A stretch of 64,000 nt of DNA from Faecalicatena orotica (GTDB lineage Bacteria; Bacillota; Clostridia; Lachnospirales; Lachnospiraceae). The stretch spans positions 201,488-265,487 of the forward strand of contig NZ_QGDL01000008.1 in NCBI RefSeq assembly GCF_003149245.1. The letters are read 5' to 3'. Shown in pieces: positions 1 through 8,342 of the stretch (position 1 is its first letter; each line of letters begins with the position of its first letter). The notes under the pieces are model-generated. The model saw only the letters and a program-made list of their open reading frames with translations, was not told the origin of the DNA and did no database searches. Both the position numbers and the translations under genes were made by a program.

Positions 1-1
1 C

Positions 2-529
2 TTAGGCGACAAAGTAGAGACCTTGGACAACAAAGTTGTGGCTCTAGACAATAAAGTAGAGATCTTGGATAACAAATTTGTGGACTTAGATAATAAGGTT
101 GGGATCTTGGATAACAAAGTTGTGGCCTTAGACAATAAAGTAGAGATCTTGGACAACAAATTTGTGGACTTAGATAACAAGATTGGGATCTTGGATAACA
201 AAGTTGTGGCCTTAGACAATAAAGTAGAGACCTTGGACAACAAAGTTGTGGTTTTAGATGGCAAATTTAGCACCTTGGACAACAAAGTTGATACTATAAA
301 GCAAGAGCTCATTGACCGTATGGAAAAGATGGAGGCAGACATTCTGAATACTTGTCTGGGTTATACAGACGATCGAAATGAGATTATCATGAAGAAGCTT
401 GACAATATCCAGAGTACGGTCAATACGTTAACTAGAATGGAAACAATCGATAATGACGTTTACAAATTGGTAAATAAGCGAATTGATGAGCTTGCTGAAA
501 GAGTTGAGTGTTTAGAGCACGTATCATAG
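2..529 (+). CDS. Coiled-coil heptad-repeat protein (C-terminal part, 5' end outside window)
   Basis: The open frame runs in from the left edge, so the true start is not visible. The first ~90 visible residues are perfect heptads of the form LDNKVxx (L at one position, N-K at fixed positions), a pattern expected to form a long alpha-helical coiled coil. A non-repetitive stretch follows, then a second coiled-coil-like end (around ETIDNDVYKLVNKRIDEL) before the stop. No signal peptide, membrane segment or catalytic motif is visible. I do not recognise a named family; a structural or scaffold role is only an inference from the repeats. Confidence 0.75.
   Translation, partial: LGDKVETLDNKVVALDNKVEILDNKFVDLDNKVGILDNKVVALDNKVEILDNKFVDLDNKIGILDNKVVALDNKVETLDNKVVVLDGKFSTLDNKVDTIKQELIDRMEKMEADILNTCLGYTDDRNEIIMKKLDNIQSTVNTLTRMETIDNDVYKLVNKRIDELAERVECLEHVS
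23..295 (+). repeat. 84-bp in-frame tandem repeat (three copies plus a partial)
   Basis: Units begin at about 23, 107 and 191, with a partial unit from 275. Each encodes 28 residues, made of four heptads starting LDNK. Copies 1 and 2 differ at only a few third positions and one or two residues; copy 3 diverges in its second half. The unit length is a multiple of 3, so copy-number change would lengthen or shorten the coiled coil without breaking the frame. Confidence 0.85.
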
Positions 530-641
530 TCAGCGACTACATATACCACGCAATCAATGAGTGTAAAGTCTATTAAGTTATCAAGCAAGTTTTAATTCTT
601 TTATAATTAATCCATTAAAGAGATGAAAAGGGGTGAGTACA

Positions 642-740
642 ATGTTGCTATATGGGAAGTTTTGCATTGGATCTGGCTCTGCACAATCACATAAAACAGG
701 ACATTGTGCGGAGCCCAATCAGATAAACAGGTTTATTTGA
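642..740 (+). CDS. Putative 32-residue leader peptide upstream of the MATE gene
   Basis: An ATG at 642 sits a few bases after a strong ribosome site (AAAAGGGGTGAG, about 627-638). It opens a 33-codon frame ending at TGA 738-740; the peptide starts MLLYGKFCIG. The frame covers a strong hairpin (675-715) and stops just before a second one. An ORF with a good ribosome site, hairpins inside and after it, and a multidrug-type exporter downstream is the layout of translation-controlled attenuators. The peptide itself resembles nothing I recognise. The call rests on architecture only. Confidence 0.45.
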   Translation: MLLYGKFCIGSGSAQSHKTGHCAEPNQINRFI

Positions 741-860
741 AAGGCAGGGCTGTATAAATCAGATGATTCTGGTTTAAGAGCCTTATTTGTGTTACCTTTT
801 TTGATGAACTGAAATGATTGGAAATTTGGCCGTGGACAATGTTTTGTCTGCGGCCTTTTG
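666..860 (+). promoter_or_regulatory. Three-hairpin leader (candidate attenuator) before MATE exporter
   Basis: Hairpin 1 pairs 675-687 with 703-715 (13 bp, one wobble) and can extend by pairing ATTGG 666-670 with CCAAT 715-719. Hairpin 2 pairs roughly 741-760 with 767-784 and is followed by a T-run at 797-802. Hairpin 3 pairs GGCCG 828-832 with CGGCC 851-855 plus an inner stem, followed directly by TTTT. Hairpin 3 ends about 28 bases before the exporter ATG. The leader ORF 642-740 overlaps hairpin 1. Drug- or ribosome-stalling control is inference. Confidence 0.5.
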
Positions 861-883
861 CTATTTTGAAAGGATTATTTAAT

Positions 884-2272
884 ATGAAAAATCAGGAAAA
901 GGATTTAACGGTGGGGAGTGTTCCCCAAAAGCTGATACGGTTTGCGGTACCTTTATTGGGCGCAAATTTATTACAGTCACTTTATAGTATTGCGGATATG
1001 CTGGTGGTAGGGCGTGTTGTAGGAAAGGCCGGGCTTGCCGCTATCAGCAATGCATCCATGTTAAGTTTCATAATTAATTCTATTTGTATTGGTGTCACAA
1101 TGGGAGGGACCGTTTTAGCAGCCCAATATAAAGGGGCAAATGATGAACAGGGGCAAAAGGAAACGATTGGAACCTTATTCAGCTTGTCTTTTATTGCTTC
1201 CATCCTTGTTACGGCTGCCGGCTTACTTTTATATTCTCATCTTTTTTCGCTCCTCCATGTACCTGTGGAGGCGATGAAAGATGCCTGCGATTATATGCAG
1301 ATCATCTGCATGGGAACGGTATTCGTTTTTGGATATAATGCGGTTTGTTCGCTTATGAAAGGATTTGGAGATTCCAAAAGCCCGTTATACTTTGTGGCCG
1401 TGGCTTCAGTTATAAATGTTTTTTTAGATTTGCTGCTAGTCGGCCCGATGGGTATGGGTACAAAGGGCGCTGCTTATGCGACTATTCTTTCACAAGGGTT
1501 ATCTCTGGTTGTTTCAGTTATACATTTGAAGCGAAAGGAGTTTATATTTGATTTTAAGCTGAAAAGTTTTGCCATGCAAAGAGAGAAATTAATTATCATT
1601 TTGAAGGTAGGCCTGCCTGCTGCTGCCCAGATGGTAATTGTAAACATCTCGTATCTGCTGGTCACCGGCATGTTGAATACCTTTGGGGTTTCGGTGGCGG
1701 CGGCTTCCGGCATAGGACTAAAAGTAAATACCTTTGCAGGCATGCCGTGCTGGGCGGTCGGACAGGCTGTAACTGCTATGGCAGGACAGAATATGGGAGC
1801 AAAGGATACGGAACGAGTAAAGAAAACTACACAGTATGGATTGTTGATAAATACTTTTGTTACGTTTATTACAGTCGTATTTGTCCAAATTTTTTCGGAA
1901 GCCATCATTATGCTTTTTGACCCGGCCAGTACGGACGTCATCACAGAGGGAGTCATGTATCTTCGGATCTGCTGCAGTATAAACAGTCTGGTTTATGCGG
2001 TGATGTATACGCTGGATTCCTTTGCGATTGGCGTGGGCTCTGCAAATATTGCTATGTGCAATGCTTTTTTAGATGCCATGATCGTGCGCCTGCCAGTTTG
2101 TTGGTTTCTGGCATTTCCCATGCAAATGGGTTTTATGGGAGTTTATATTGGTCAGGCACTTTCTCCTATTCTACCTGCGCTGGCAGGTGTGATCTACTTT
2201 AGAGGTAAGTCATGGGAGACAAAAAAACTAATTAACAGTGAGGAAAATCATAGAAAAAAATGGAAAAGGTAG
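884..2272 (+). CDS. MATE family multidrug/Na+ antiporter
   Basis: The 462-residue product has the MATE layout: about 12 hydrophobic segments in two similar halves, with an early motif of the type LxxxFAVPLLGANLLQSLYSIAD. The family exports cationic drugs, dyes and other toxins across the membrane using a Na+ or H+ gradient; the substrate cannot be read from the sequence. I chose ATG 884 because AAAGGA lies 8-9 bases upstream and the protein then begins MKNQEKDLTVGSVP, typical of the family. A longer frame from 818 has no ribosome site and overlaps the leader hairpin. An HxlR gene follows at 2345. Expression is probably controlled by the hairpin leader upstream. Confidence 0.92.
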   Translation: MKNQEKDLTVGSVPQKLIRFAVPLLGANLLQSLYSIADMLVVGRVVGKAGLAAISNASMLSFIINSICIGVTMGGTVLAAQYKGANDEQGQKETIGTLFSLSFIASILVTAAGLLLYSHLFSLLHVPVEAMKDACDYMQIICMGTVFVFGYNAVCSLMKGFGDSKSPLYFVAVASVINVFLDLLLVGPMGMGTKGAAYATILSQGLSLVVSVIHLKRKEFIFDFKLKSFAMQREKLIIILKVGLPAAAQMVIVNISYLLVTGMLNTFGVSVAAASGIGLKVNTFAGMPCWAVGQAVTAMAGQNMGAKDTERVKKTTQYGLLINTFVTFITVVFVQIFSEAIIMLFDPASTDVITEGVMYLRICCSINSLVYAVMYTLDSFAIGVGSANIAMCNAFLDAMIVRLPVCWFLAFPMQMGFMGVYIGQALSPILPALAGVIYFRGKSWETKKLINSEENHRKKWKR

Positions 2273-2344
2273 AGTGGGGACTTTTAATCTGCTACAATAA
2301 AAACAAAATCACATTGATATTATTTAATTTACGGAGGTATTTGC

Positions 2345-2701
2345 ATGAAAATGCGGGACAGCTATACATGCCCATTGGAATTAACGCATGATATTATACG
2401 TGGTAAATGGAAGCCCATCATTTTATGGCAGCTGGGGAAGGGGGCCGTTTCCCTTTCAGCTTTGCAGAATGATATCGCCGGGATCGGACAGAAAATGCTG
2501 CTGCAGCATCTGGGGGAACTGCAGGATTTCGGTATGGTACAAAAAGAACCATATGAGGGCTATCCTCTTAAGGTGGAATACTCCCTTACAGATAAAGGCC
2601 GGCGGATGCTGAGTGTCATTACTGCAATGCAGGAAATCGGAATTGAGTTAATGAAAGAGGACGGTAAGGAAGAATTTTTGAAAAATAGGGGATTGATATA
2701 G
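2345..2701 (+). CDS. HxlR family winged-helix transcriptional regulator
   Basis: The 118-residue protein has the HxlR pattern: an N-terminal Cys in CPLELT, then GKWKPIILWQL, the recognition-helix region QKMLLQHLGEL, and the wing PLKVEYSLTDKGR. HxlR proteins are small dimeric DNA-binding regulators, often redox- or electrophile-responsive through the N-terminal Cys, and usually control an adjacent gene. CGGAGGT precedes ATG 2345 at good spacing. It lies between a MATE gene (72 bases upstream) and a PNPOx-like gene (80 bases downstream), and either could be its target. The same HxlR/flavoprotein pairing recurs at 21.6-22.7 kb. Confidence 0.9.
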   Translation: MKMRDSYTCPLELTHDIIRGKWKPIILWQLGKGAVSLSALQNDIAGIGQKMLLQHLGELQDFGMVQKEPYEGYPLKVEYSLTDKGRRMLSVITAMQEIGIELMKEDGKEEFLKNRGLI

Positions 2702-2781
2702 GTGCACACAAAAAAGTGTGTAATGTACAATCGTTCCGTGCTCTGTTAGAATAAAAATAAAAAACAGGGGAGGGTTTTACC

Positions 2782-3201
2782 ATGATGAAAAATCCAGAGC
2801 AGACCATAGGAAATATGGCAGATAAAAATAGTACGGCTTTTATCTGCTATATAGATAATGAGGGATTCCCGGTAACAAAGGCAATGCTGAAACCGAGGAT
2901 ACGGGAGGGAATCAAGGTGTTTTGGTTTCATACAAATACATCCTCAAATAAAGTGAAATTTTTGCGGGAAAACCCAAAAGCCAGCGTTTATTTTGTGGAT
3001 AAACGATTTTTCCGTGGAGCAAGCCTGATGGGAACTGTGGAAGTATTAGAAACAAATGAGGCGAAAGAAATGTTATGGCAGGAGGGTGACACGATGTATT
3101 ACACAGAAGGTGTAACAGACCCTGATTACTGCGTCCTGAAATTCACGGCCGTTAAAGGCAGATATTATAGTAATTTCCATTCAGAGGATTTTGAGATTTA
3201 A
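2782..3201 (+). CDS. Pyridoxamine 5'-phosphate oxidase-like flavin/heme-binding split-barrel protein
   Basis: The 139-residue product matches the PNPOx-like / general stress protein 26 type: an N-terminal helix, STAFICYIDNEGFPVTKAM (first strands of the split barrel), FWFHTNTSSNKVKFLRENP, ASVYFVD, and a C-terminal strand ending YYSNFHSEDF. Such proteins bind FMN, F420 or heme; the exact activity is unknown. GGGGAGGG lies upstream of tandem ATGs at 2782 and 2785. Its own promoter is plausible, with a TAGAAT -10-like element near 2747. The HxlR gene directly upstream is the likely regulator (inference). A strong terminator follows at 3261-3330. Confidence 0.82.
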   Translation: MMKNPEQTIGNMADKNSTAFICYIDNEGFPVTKAMLKPRIREGIKVFWFHTNTSSNKVKFLRENPKASVYFVDKRFFRGASLMGTVEVLETNEAKEMLWQEGDTMYYTEGVTDPDYCVLKFTAVKGRYYSNFHSEDFEI

Positions 3202-3260
3202 CAGACACAGCGAAGCGGATTGTCAATATCCTATTATTTTTACGGAACAAACAGTAAAAG

Positions 3261-3330
3261 CAGGCGGACCGGTCAATGGCAGATAAGTGGGCATATGCCA
3301 GTCATTGACAGCCCGCCTGTCTTTTATTAG
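3261..3330 (+). terminator. Rho-independent terminator after the PNPOx-like gene
   Basis: A two-part stem pairs CAGGCGG (3261-3267) with CCGCCTG (3313-3319) and GTCAATG (3272-3278) with CATTGAC (3303-3309), followed by TCTTTTATTA. A separate inverted repeat, GGATAGG at 3368-3374 with CCTATCC at 3401-3407, lies between this and the next gene and has no T-run. Confidence 0.75.
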
Positions 3331-3490
3331 TGGAATATAAAATGTGGAAACAATCTCCTGCTTTACAGGATAGGGGAGGATGATAAAATACATTATACGA
3401 CCTATCCGAAAGGTGCAGTAAAAGAGAGGTAATATTCTGCTATTTAAGTTATAATCAGAAAAATACAGACAAAAAAGCAGAGAGGAATTA

Positions 3491-3982
3491 ATGATTATGG
3501 AGAAGACAGAGTTTAACGATTTTATTGCCACGGTTCCGGCGGAGAACCAGGATTTTGTAAAAGAGTTACATGACAGGTTAATGGAGCATGGATGTAAGAT
3601 AGAGATTAAGACTGCCAAAAGCGGTTACATGGTTTCTTACATATATAATAAGAAGACAGTCGCCAATTATGTATTCCGGAAAAAGGGCATGCTTGTCCGG
3701 ATTTATGGAGTTCATGTGAATGAGTATGAAGAGGTTTTGGAAACACTGCCGGATGAGATGGCCCGCTCGATTCAGAAAGCGCCTATATGTAAGCGTATGG
3801 CAGATCCGAATGCCTGTAATCCGAGGTGTTCAATGGGCTATGACTTTTGGATGAAGGGGGAGCACTACCAGAAATGCCGCAGCAGCGCTTTTATGTTTCT
3901 TGCCTGCCCTGAAAACAATCCGTTTATCCGGACATTATTATTAAACGAAGTGAAAGCATGGGAAAAATCAAACTACGAGTAG
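3491..3982 (+). CDS. Conserved hypothetical protein with a C-terminal cysteine cluster
   Basis: The 163-residue soluble protein is of a family I cannot name. The first half is an alpha/beta stretch (FVKELHDRLMEHGCKIEIKTAKSG... then VANYVFRKKGMLVRIYG). The second half has four Cys close together (ICKRMADPNACNPRCSMGYDFW and, 18 residues later, QKCRSS) plus FLACPEN, which could bind metal. Tandem ATGs occur at 3491 and 3497; AGAGG at 3481-3485 favours 3491. It is followed 100 bases later by an AraC-type regulator on the same strand. No function is proposed. Confidence 0.7.
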   Translation: MIMEKTEFNDFIATVPAENQDFVKELHDRLMEHGCKIEIKTAKSGYMVSYIYNKKTVANYVFRKKGMLVRIYGVHVNEYEEVLETLPDEMARSIQKAPICKRMADPNACNPRCSMGYDFWMKGEHYQKCRSSAFMFLACPENNPFIRTLLLNEVKAWEKSNYE

Positions 3983-4081
3983 CAGGATACCGGAGATTTT
4001 CCACTTGTGCCATATCTTGCAAGAAAAATTTACGCCGGGATGGTAAAATTATTTAATATGAAGCATAGGAGGTAAGCTGGC

Positions 4082-4945
4082 ATGAGTGGAAATCAGGAAC
4101 AGCGCCATATTTATTATGACCGTGATCTGGGAATAGAGGCATATCAGTTAAGCGGCATTGTACAGAAGTTTCCAAATCATTTTCATGAATATTATGTGAT
4201 TGGGTTCATCGAAGGCGGAAAGCGCCATCTTTGGTGTAAGGGGCAGGAGTACGATTTGAAAGCCGGCGACCTGATTTTATTTAATCCAAGGGACAACCAT
4301 TATTGTGCGCCTATAGGCAGGGAACTGCTGGATTACCGTGCCGTGAATATTCACACAGATGTCATGCTCAGCATTGCCAGAGAAATCACAGGGAAGGATT
4401 ACATTCCTCATTTCACACAAAATGTCGTTTATCAAAGTGAAATTGCGCTGTCGGTAGCAGAGGTGTATGAAGCGATGCTTTTGGATATGCCAAAGCTGAA
4501 AAAAGAAGAGTCCTTATTTTGCCTGATAGACCAGATTCTGCAGGAATATGCCGCTCCGTTTGAAACGGCTGGAGATGACGGGCCGGGAGAGAAGACAAAA
4601 ATGCTTTGCAGCTACATGGAACAGCATCTGGCTGAAAATATTGCATTGGACGATCTGGCGTCCATGATTGGGGCCGGAAAATCTTACCTCCTGCGGTCTT
4701 TTACAAAAGAAGTGGGGGTATCACCATACCGTTATTTGCAGACCATACGCATAGAGAGGGCAAAGAAACTGCTGGAACAGGGGATTGGACCAATCGATGT
4801 CGCGGGAATGACGGGCTTTTCCGATCAAAGCCATTTTACAAACTATTTTAAAGAATTTATCGGGCTGACGCCAAAGCAGTACCAGAGGATATTTAGTGAT
4901 ACATTGCCGGCTAGGGAAATTATAATTGAAAACGAGGTAAATTGA
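4082..4945 (+). CDS. AraC family transcriptional regulator with N-terminal cupin domain
   Basis: The 287-residue protein begins with a sensor half of the AraC-binding cupin type (FPNHFHEYYVIGFIEGGKRH..., residues ~28-110). The C-terminal ~100 residues hold the paired helix-turn-helix: ENIALDDLASMIGAGKSYLLRSFTKEVGVSPYRYL and the conserved end DVAGMTGFSDQSHFTNYFKEFIGLTPKQYQR. Family members bind a small ligand and activate nearby promoters. GGAGG lies just upstream of the ATG. The GNAT gene starts 4 bases after its stop, so the two are almost certainly one transcript, and the regulator may control its own operon. Confidence 0.92.
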   Translation: MSGNQEQRHIYYDRDLGIEAYQLSGIVQKFPNHFHEYYVIGFIEGGKRHLWCKGQEYDLKAGDLILFNPRDNHYCAPIGRELLDYRAVNIHTDVMLSIAREITGKDYIPHFTQNVVYQSEIALSVAEVYEAMLLDMPKLKKEESLFCLIDQILQEYAAPFETAGDDGPGEKTKMLCSYMEQHLAENIALDDLASMIGAGKSYLLRSFTKEVGVSPYRYLQTIRIERAKKLLEQGIGPIDVAGMTGFSDQSHFTNYFKEFIGLTPKQYQRIFSDTLPAREIIIENEVN

Positions 4946-4948
4946 AAT

Positions 4949-5698
4949 ATGAGTGAAGAGTTTGTAAATTTGACGGCAGAAAATCTCGCCAATGAACATT
5001 TGTGCTGCATTATCCGTACCAAAAAGCTGCATCCGGGTGTGGAGGCTAAAAGACAATGGATTTCTGAAAGGCTAAAAGAAGGACATACTTTTAGAAAACT
5101 GGATGTAAAAGGGACCGTATTTATTGAGTATGCCCCTTTGGAAACTGCATGGGTCCCCATTACGGGAGATAATTATTATTATATTTATTGCCTGTGGGTT
5201 TTAGGTGATTATCGGGGGAAGGGGTATGCAAAATTGTTAATGGAGTATTGTATTGCGGATGCGAAGGAAAAAGGGAAATCCGGAATATGTATGCTTGGGG
5301 CGATAAAGCAAAAAGCATGGCTTTCAGACCAGTCTTTCGCGAAAAAATGTGGTTTTGAGGTTGTAGATACCACTGACAGTGGATATGAGTTACTTGCGCT
5401 TTCTTTTGATGGAACAGTTCCGGCATTTAATCAGAATGCAAAGTTGTGTGTGATTGAGAGTGAAGAACTGACGATCTATTATGATACGCAGTGCCCTTAT
5501 ATTTATCAAAATATTGAAATCTTAAAAGAATATTGTTTTGTACACGATATCCCGGCTTCATTTATTCAGATAGACACGCTGCAGAAGGCAAAGGAACTGC
5601 CTTGTGTTTTCAATAACTGGGCAGTATTTTATAAGGGGAAATTCGAAACGGTAAATTTGTTAGATGTTGCACATTTGAAAAAAATACTGAAGAAGTGA
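4949..5698 (+). CDS. GNAT N-acetyltransferase with C-terminal YoaP-like domain
   Basis: The 249-residue protein has two parts. Residues ~1-150 form a GNAT fold with the acetyl-CoA loop LGDYRGKGYAKLLMEYC and a later FAKKCGFEVVDT strand-helix. Residues ~165-249 match the YoaP-type domain (YYDTQCPYIYQNIEILKEYC, PCVFNNWAVFYKGKFETVNLL), which looks thioredoxin-related with a Cys near its start. This fusion is known among Firmicutes; the acceptor substrate is not known. The gene follows the AraC gene by 3 bases and ends before a separate methyltransferase unit. Confidence 0.85.
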   Translation: MSEEFVNLTAENLANEHLCCIIRTKKLHPGVEAKRQWISERLKEGHTFRKLDVKGTVFIEYAPLETAWVPITGDNYYYIYCLWVLGDYRGKGYAKLLMEYCIADAKEKGKSGICMLGAIKQKAWLSDQSFAKKCGFEVVDTTDSGYELLALSFDGTVPAFNQNAKLCVIESEELTIYYDTQCPYIYQNIEILKEYCFVHDIPASFIQIDTLQKAKELPCVFNNWAVFYKGKFETVNLLDVAHLKKILKK

Positions 5699-5721
5699 AA
5701 GAAAAGAGGCGGTGGTGCATT

Positions 5722-5796
5722 ATGATAAGTGGTAGCGTATTCACAGAAGCACCATTGTATAGGAAAAAGCGAATGCTTTTGGAGGAAGTATTATGA
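5722..5796 (+). CDS. Possible 24-residue ORF coupled to the methyltransferase gene
   Basis: ATG 5722 follows GAGGCGGTGG and opens a 24-codon frame whose TGA overlaps the ATG of the methyltransferase (ATGA at 5793-5796). The overlap would allow translational coupling. The sequence resembles nothing I know, and it may be chance or the relic of a longer gene. Confidence 0.2.
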   Translation: MISGSVFTEAPLYRKKRMLLEEVL

Positions 5797-6623
5797 TGAA
5801 TGAATTAAGTGGTTATTTAAAGAAACCACAGCTATATGCTCCAAGTACAGGAGATTTCTGGAATGACATACATATATCAAAGGGGATGCTGGCGGCGCAC
5901 CTGAATCCACTTGAGGACGCGGCAACCCGCAGGCATGAATTTCTAGACAAATCAGTTGAATGGATTTCTAAAATTACCCCGCCGACCCAATACAAATTCT
6001 TACTTGATTTGGGATGTGGTCCCGGTTTATACGCCCAGCGTTTTTACAATGCAGGATACTCTGTGACAGGAGTGGACTTTTCCAAACGTTCTATTGAGTA
6101 TGCAAAAGAACAATCATTACTGCATGACGCTGCAATCGAATATTTTTATCAGGACTACCTGACGATTGATTATACAGAGCAGTTCGATGTAATAACGTTA
6201 ATTTACTGTGACTATGCAGTGATGCCGGTATCTGACCGGCTTCATTTAGTGAAAAAGATTTATCGGGCATTAAAGAAAAATGGGAAGTTTATTGTTGATG
6301 TTTTTACACCGATTATGAGACAGAAAGAAAGCCGGTCATGGGAATGTTGTGAGGCAGGCGGGTTTTGGTGCGAAAAACCACATATTTGTTTGGAGTCTGT
6401 ATACCAATATGATGACGAGGATGCTACGGAACTTCGCCAATGTGTTGTTTTAACTGATGAAACTATAAGCTGTTATAATGTCTGGGATCATTTTTTTACT
6501 AAAGAAAAGCTGCTGTCAGAAATCCAAGGTGCAGGTTTCTTTATGTTTGAAATTTATGGTGATGTAGCAGGAAAGGAATATTCAGACACAGGCGAAACGA
6601 TTTGTGGTGTTTTTACAAAGTAA
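5793..6623 (+). CDS. Class I SAM-dependent methyltransferase
   Basis: The 276-residue protein carries the SAM-binding motif I LLDLGCGPGLYAQRF (about residues 70-84), the acidic loop VTGVDFSKRSIEYAK, and motif IV-like DVITLIYCDYAVM followed by HLVKKIYRALKKNGKFIVDVF. This is a Methyltransf_25/11-type small-molecule methylase; the substrate is unknown. GGAGGAAG precedes tandem ATGs at 5793 and 5796. A bidirectional terminator lies directly downstream, separating it from the convergent GntR-type gene. Confidence 0.88.
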   Translation: MMNELSGYLKKPQLYAPSTGDFWNDIHISKGMLAAHLNPLEDAATRRHEFLDKSVEWISKITPPTQYKFLLDLGCGPGLYAQRFYNAGYSVTGVDFSKRSIEYAKEQSLLHDAAIEYFYQDYLTIDYTEQFDVITLIYCDYAVMPVSDRLHLVKKIYRALKKNGKFIVDVFTPIMRQKESRSWECCEAGGFWCEKPHICLESVYQYDDEDATELRQCVVLTDETISCYNVWDHFFTKEKLLSEIQGAGFFMFEIYGDVAGKEYSDTGETICGVFTK

Positions 6624-6660
6624 AGGTTTGAAACATTGTTATATCTTTCGTGTAATAGAG

Positions 6661-6708
6661 AAAAAGCAGAGGGCCGCGCCTGTGGGCGTATGGCTGCTCT
6701 GCTTTTTT
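6661..6708. terminator. Bidirectional terminator between convergent genes
   Basis: AAAAAGCAGAG (6661-6671) pairs with CTCTGCTTTTTT (6697-6708), with further pairing inside. An A-tract on one side and a T-tract on the other make it usable from both directions. It sits between the methyltransferase (+) and the tandem-GntR gene (-). Confidence 0.85.
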
Positions 6709-6728
6709 GTTTCCTAATAGATTAACCC

Positions 6729-8177
6729 TTAATCGAAGGTCGGCAGCATGAGGGCATCGGCTTCATGAATACCACCGGCAATGAGTTTTTCTTTTCCAGC
6801 CTTAAAGATATCAAGGGCCAGATACTGTAGTTCTGTGGCAAACAGCTCAGAATCTCTTTCTTCCAGACTTTTCAGCAGGGTCGTGGTTGACCGGGAATCA
6901 AATCTAAAATCGTATGGTTTCATATCATTGAGCGGATACCCCAGATACTGAAAGTACATCAGTCCGCCCAGTATCTGACGTAAAGCTGGCGATTGTGCGT
7001 TCTCTTTCAGCAGGACGAAACAGATACCGAATGTCATGTAGTAATCCTTGGACATCTGAATATTTTTCAGCCAGGATATGGTACTTTGAATGGAAGTATC
7101 CGTCAGCGTAGGAAAAACAGACCGGGCTGCATCTTTACAGATTATCAGGATAATCTGCATGCTTTGTAAATATTGCAGCAGGGCTTTTTTCAGGTTGGGG
7201 GTAGAGAGTTTGGAAATCGGCGCCGGGTTATCAAATCCCACCAGTACCCGTGTCCCTTTTCCGGGGATCGTCTCTACAATTCCGATGTCGCTAAGTATTT
7301 TCACTGCCCGGCGCACCGTAATTAATGGCATAGAATACTGTTTCGCCAGAGCAGTAAACGAGGGGAGGAATTCCTGATTTCCCAAAGAAGAATAAATTTG
7401 CCGGAGAAGTTTCATAGCCAGATTAAAACTGACCAGCGGACGTTCCGAGAAATAATTCCACTCATAGGGGATAGGCTTAACCGGGTACTCGGGCATAGGC
7501 AGTGAGTCATAATACAGATGCACCCCTTCAATCTGTTTCCGGTAAAGGCGGACCAGCAAATCTTTTAGCTGTGTGTAATCAGATGCCTTACGCAGAGAAA
7601 GTATCTGTGCAGTTTCCCTTTTTAAATAGGTCATATAACCATAGATATATGCCTTATCCCCCGCATGCATAATCGTGGGGTGCCCAAAGAAGGTTGCGCT
7701 CAGATATAAGTTGAGAAAAAGTGGATTCCCCAGGGTTTTCAGGATATGAAGAAAAAAATCAAAGAACGGATATTCGTTGTAAGGGGACATTCGTTCAAAA
7801 ATTTCTGTCAGCTTTTTCAAATCTTCTTTATTGCATAATTTCAATCCCTGCAGCATAACCTCCGGCCATATCAGCATCATCGTATCACACAGGTCCAGCA
7901 GTGCATCTTTTGTAGCATAGCTGTAAGCCCTGTATTCTGTCCGGCATTCCTCTTCTTTAATATCATAAGTAACAATCGCACTCCGCCCCTGGCTCAGGGA
8001 TACATAATTCTCTTCCTCCAGAAGCCTCAGGGCGTTGTGAATGGTGGCACTGGAAACATTAAAGGTTTTGCAAAGATCGGGCACGGTAGGAAGGCTCGAT
8101 CCGGTAGGATATAAGCCGAAAAGAATACAGTTATACAGATGTTTGTAGGCTATATTGTATAGATTTAATTCATCCAA
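6729..8177 (-). CDS. Regulator with two GntR-type winged-helix domains (tandem GntR)
   Basis: The 482-residue protein has two separate GntR-like DNA-binding domains. The first is at residues ~5-70 (SSLPTVPDLCKTFNVSSATIHNALRLLEEENYV). The second is at ~250-315 (FLPSFTALAKQYSMPLITVRRAVKILSDIGIVETIPGKGTRV). The rest is alpha-helical and not a FadR, HutC or MocR effector domain I recognise. The start is TTG 8177 with AGGAGG 11 bases upstream; an ATG next to the Shine-Dalgarno is followed at once by a stop. It is divergent from the PAS/GGDEF/EAL gene at 8450, which it may control. A paralogue with the same layout is at 48943-50364, also beside a PAS-repeat kinase. Confidence 0.8.
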   Translation of the reverse strand: MDELNLYNIAYKHLYNCILFGLYPTGSSLPTVPDLCKTFNVSSATIHNALRLLEEENYVSLSQGRSAIVTYDIKEEECRTEYRAYSYATKDALLDLCDTMMLIWPEVMLQGLKLCNKEDLKKLTEIFERMSPYNEYPFFDFFLHILKTLGNPLFLNLYLSATFFGHPTIMHAGDKAYIYGYMTYLKRETAQILSLRKASDYTQLKDLLVRLYRKQIEGVHLYYDSLPMPEYPVKPIPYEWNYFSERPLVSFNLAMKLLRQIYSSLGNQEFLPSFTALAKQYSMPLITVRRAVKILSDIGIVETIPGKGTRVLVGFDNPAPISKLSTPNLKKALLQYLQSMQIILIICKDAARSVFPTLTDTSIQSTISWLKNIQMSKDYYMTFGICFVLLKENAQSPALRQILGGLMYFQYLGYPLNDMKPYDFRFDSRSTTTLLKSLEERDSELFATELQYLALDIFKAGKEKLIAGGIHEADALMLPTFD

Positions 8178-8313
8178 GTTTAATTCATCCTCCTAAAGAT
8201 ATCATTTTCTTTAATATACCACATATTTTCCGAAATACAAAGAAACGGGAAAGCCGTAACTACAAAGATATTTATATTTTAACATTTTTAACACCATTAA
8301 AGGTACTATTTTA

Positions 8314-8342
8314 TTGAATAATTTATAAACATAGCTTATAAT
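8314..8342 (+). promoter_or_regulatory. Promoter of the cyclic-di-GMP gene block
   Basis: The -35 TTGAAT is at 8314-8319 and the -10 TATAAT at 8337-8342, with a 17-base spacer, about 105 bases before the ATG at 8450. The surrounding 8178-8449 region is very AT-rich. I saw no riboswitch-like fold in it, including no cyclic-di-GMP aptamer. Confidence 0.65.

Noticed and set aside
23-295. CRISPR array
   Set aside because: Repeats are contiguous, coding and in frame with no spacers.
1474-1956. Minus-strand ORF of 160 codons
   Set aside because: It lies opposite the MATE coding sequence, with no ribosome site or family match.
3368-3407. Riboswitch upstream of the Cys-cluster protein (GGATAGG/CCTATCC inverted repeat)
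   Set aside because: One stem with a 26-base loop and no match to a known aptamer; not enough to call.
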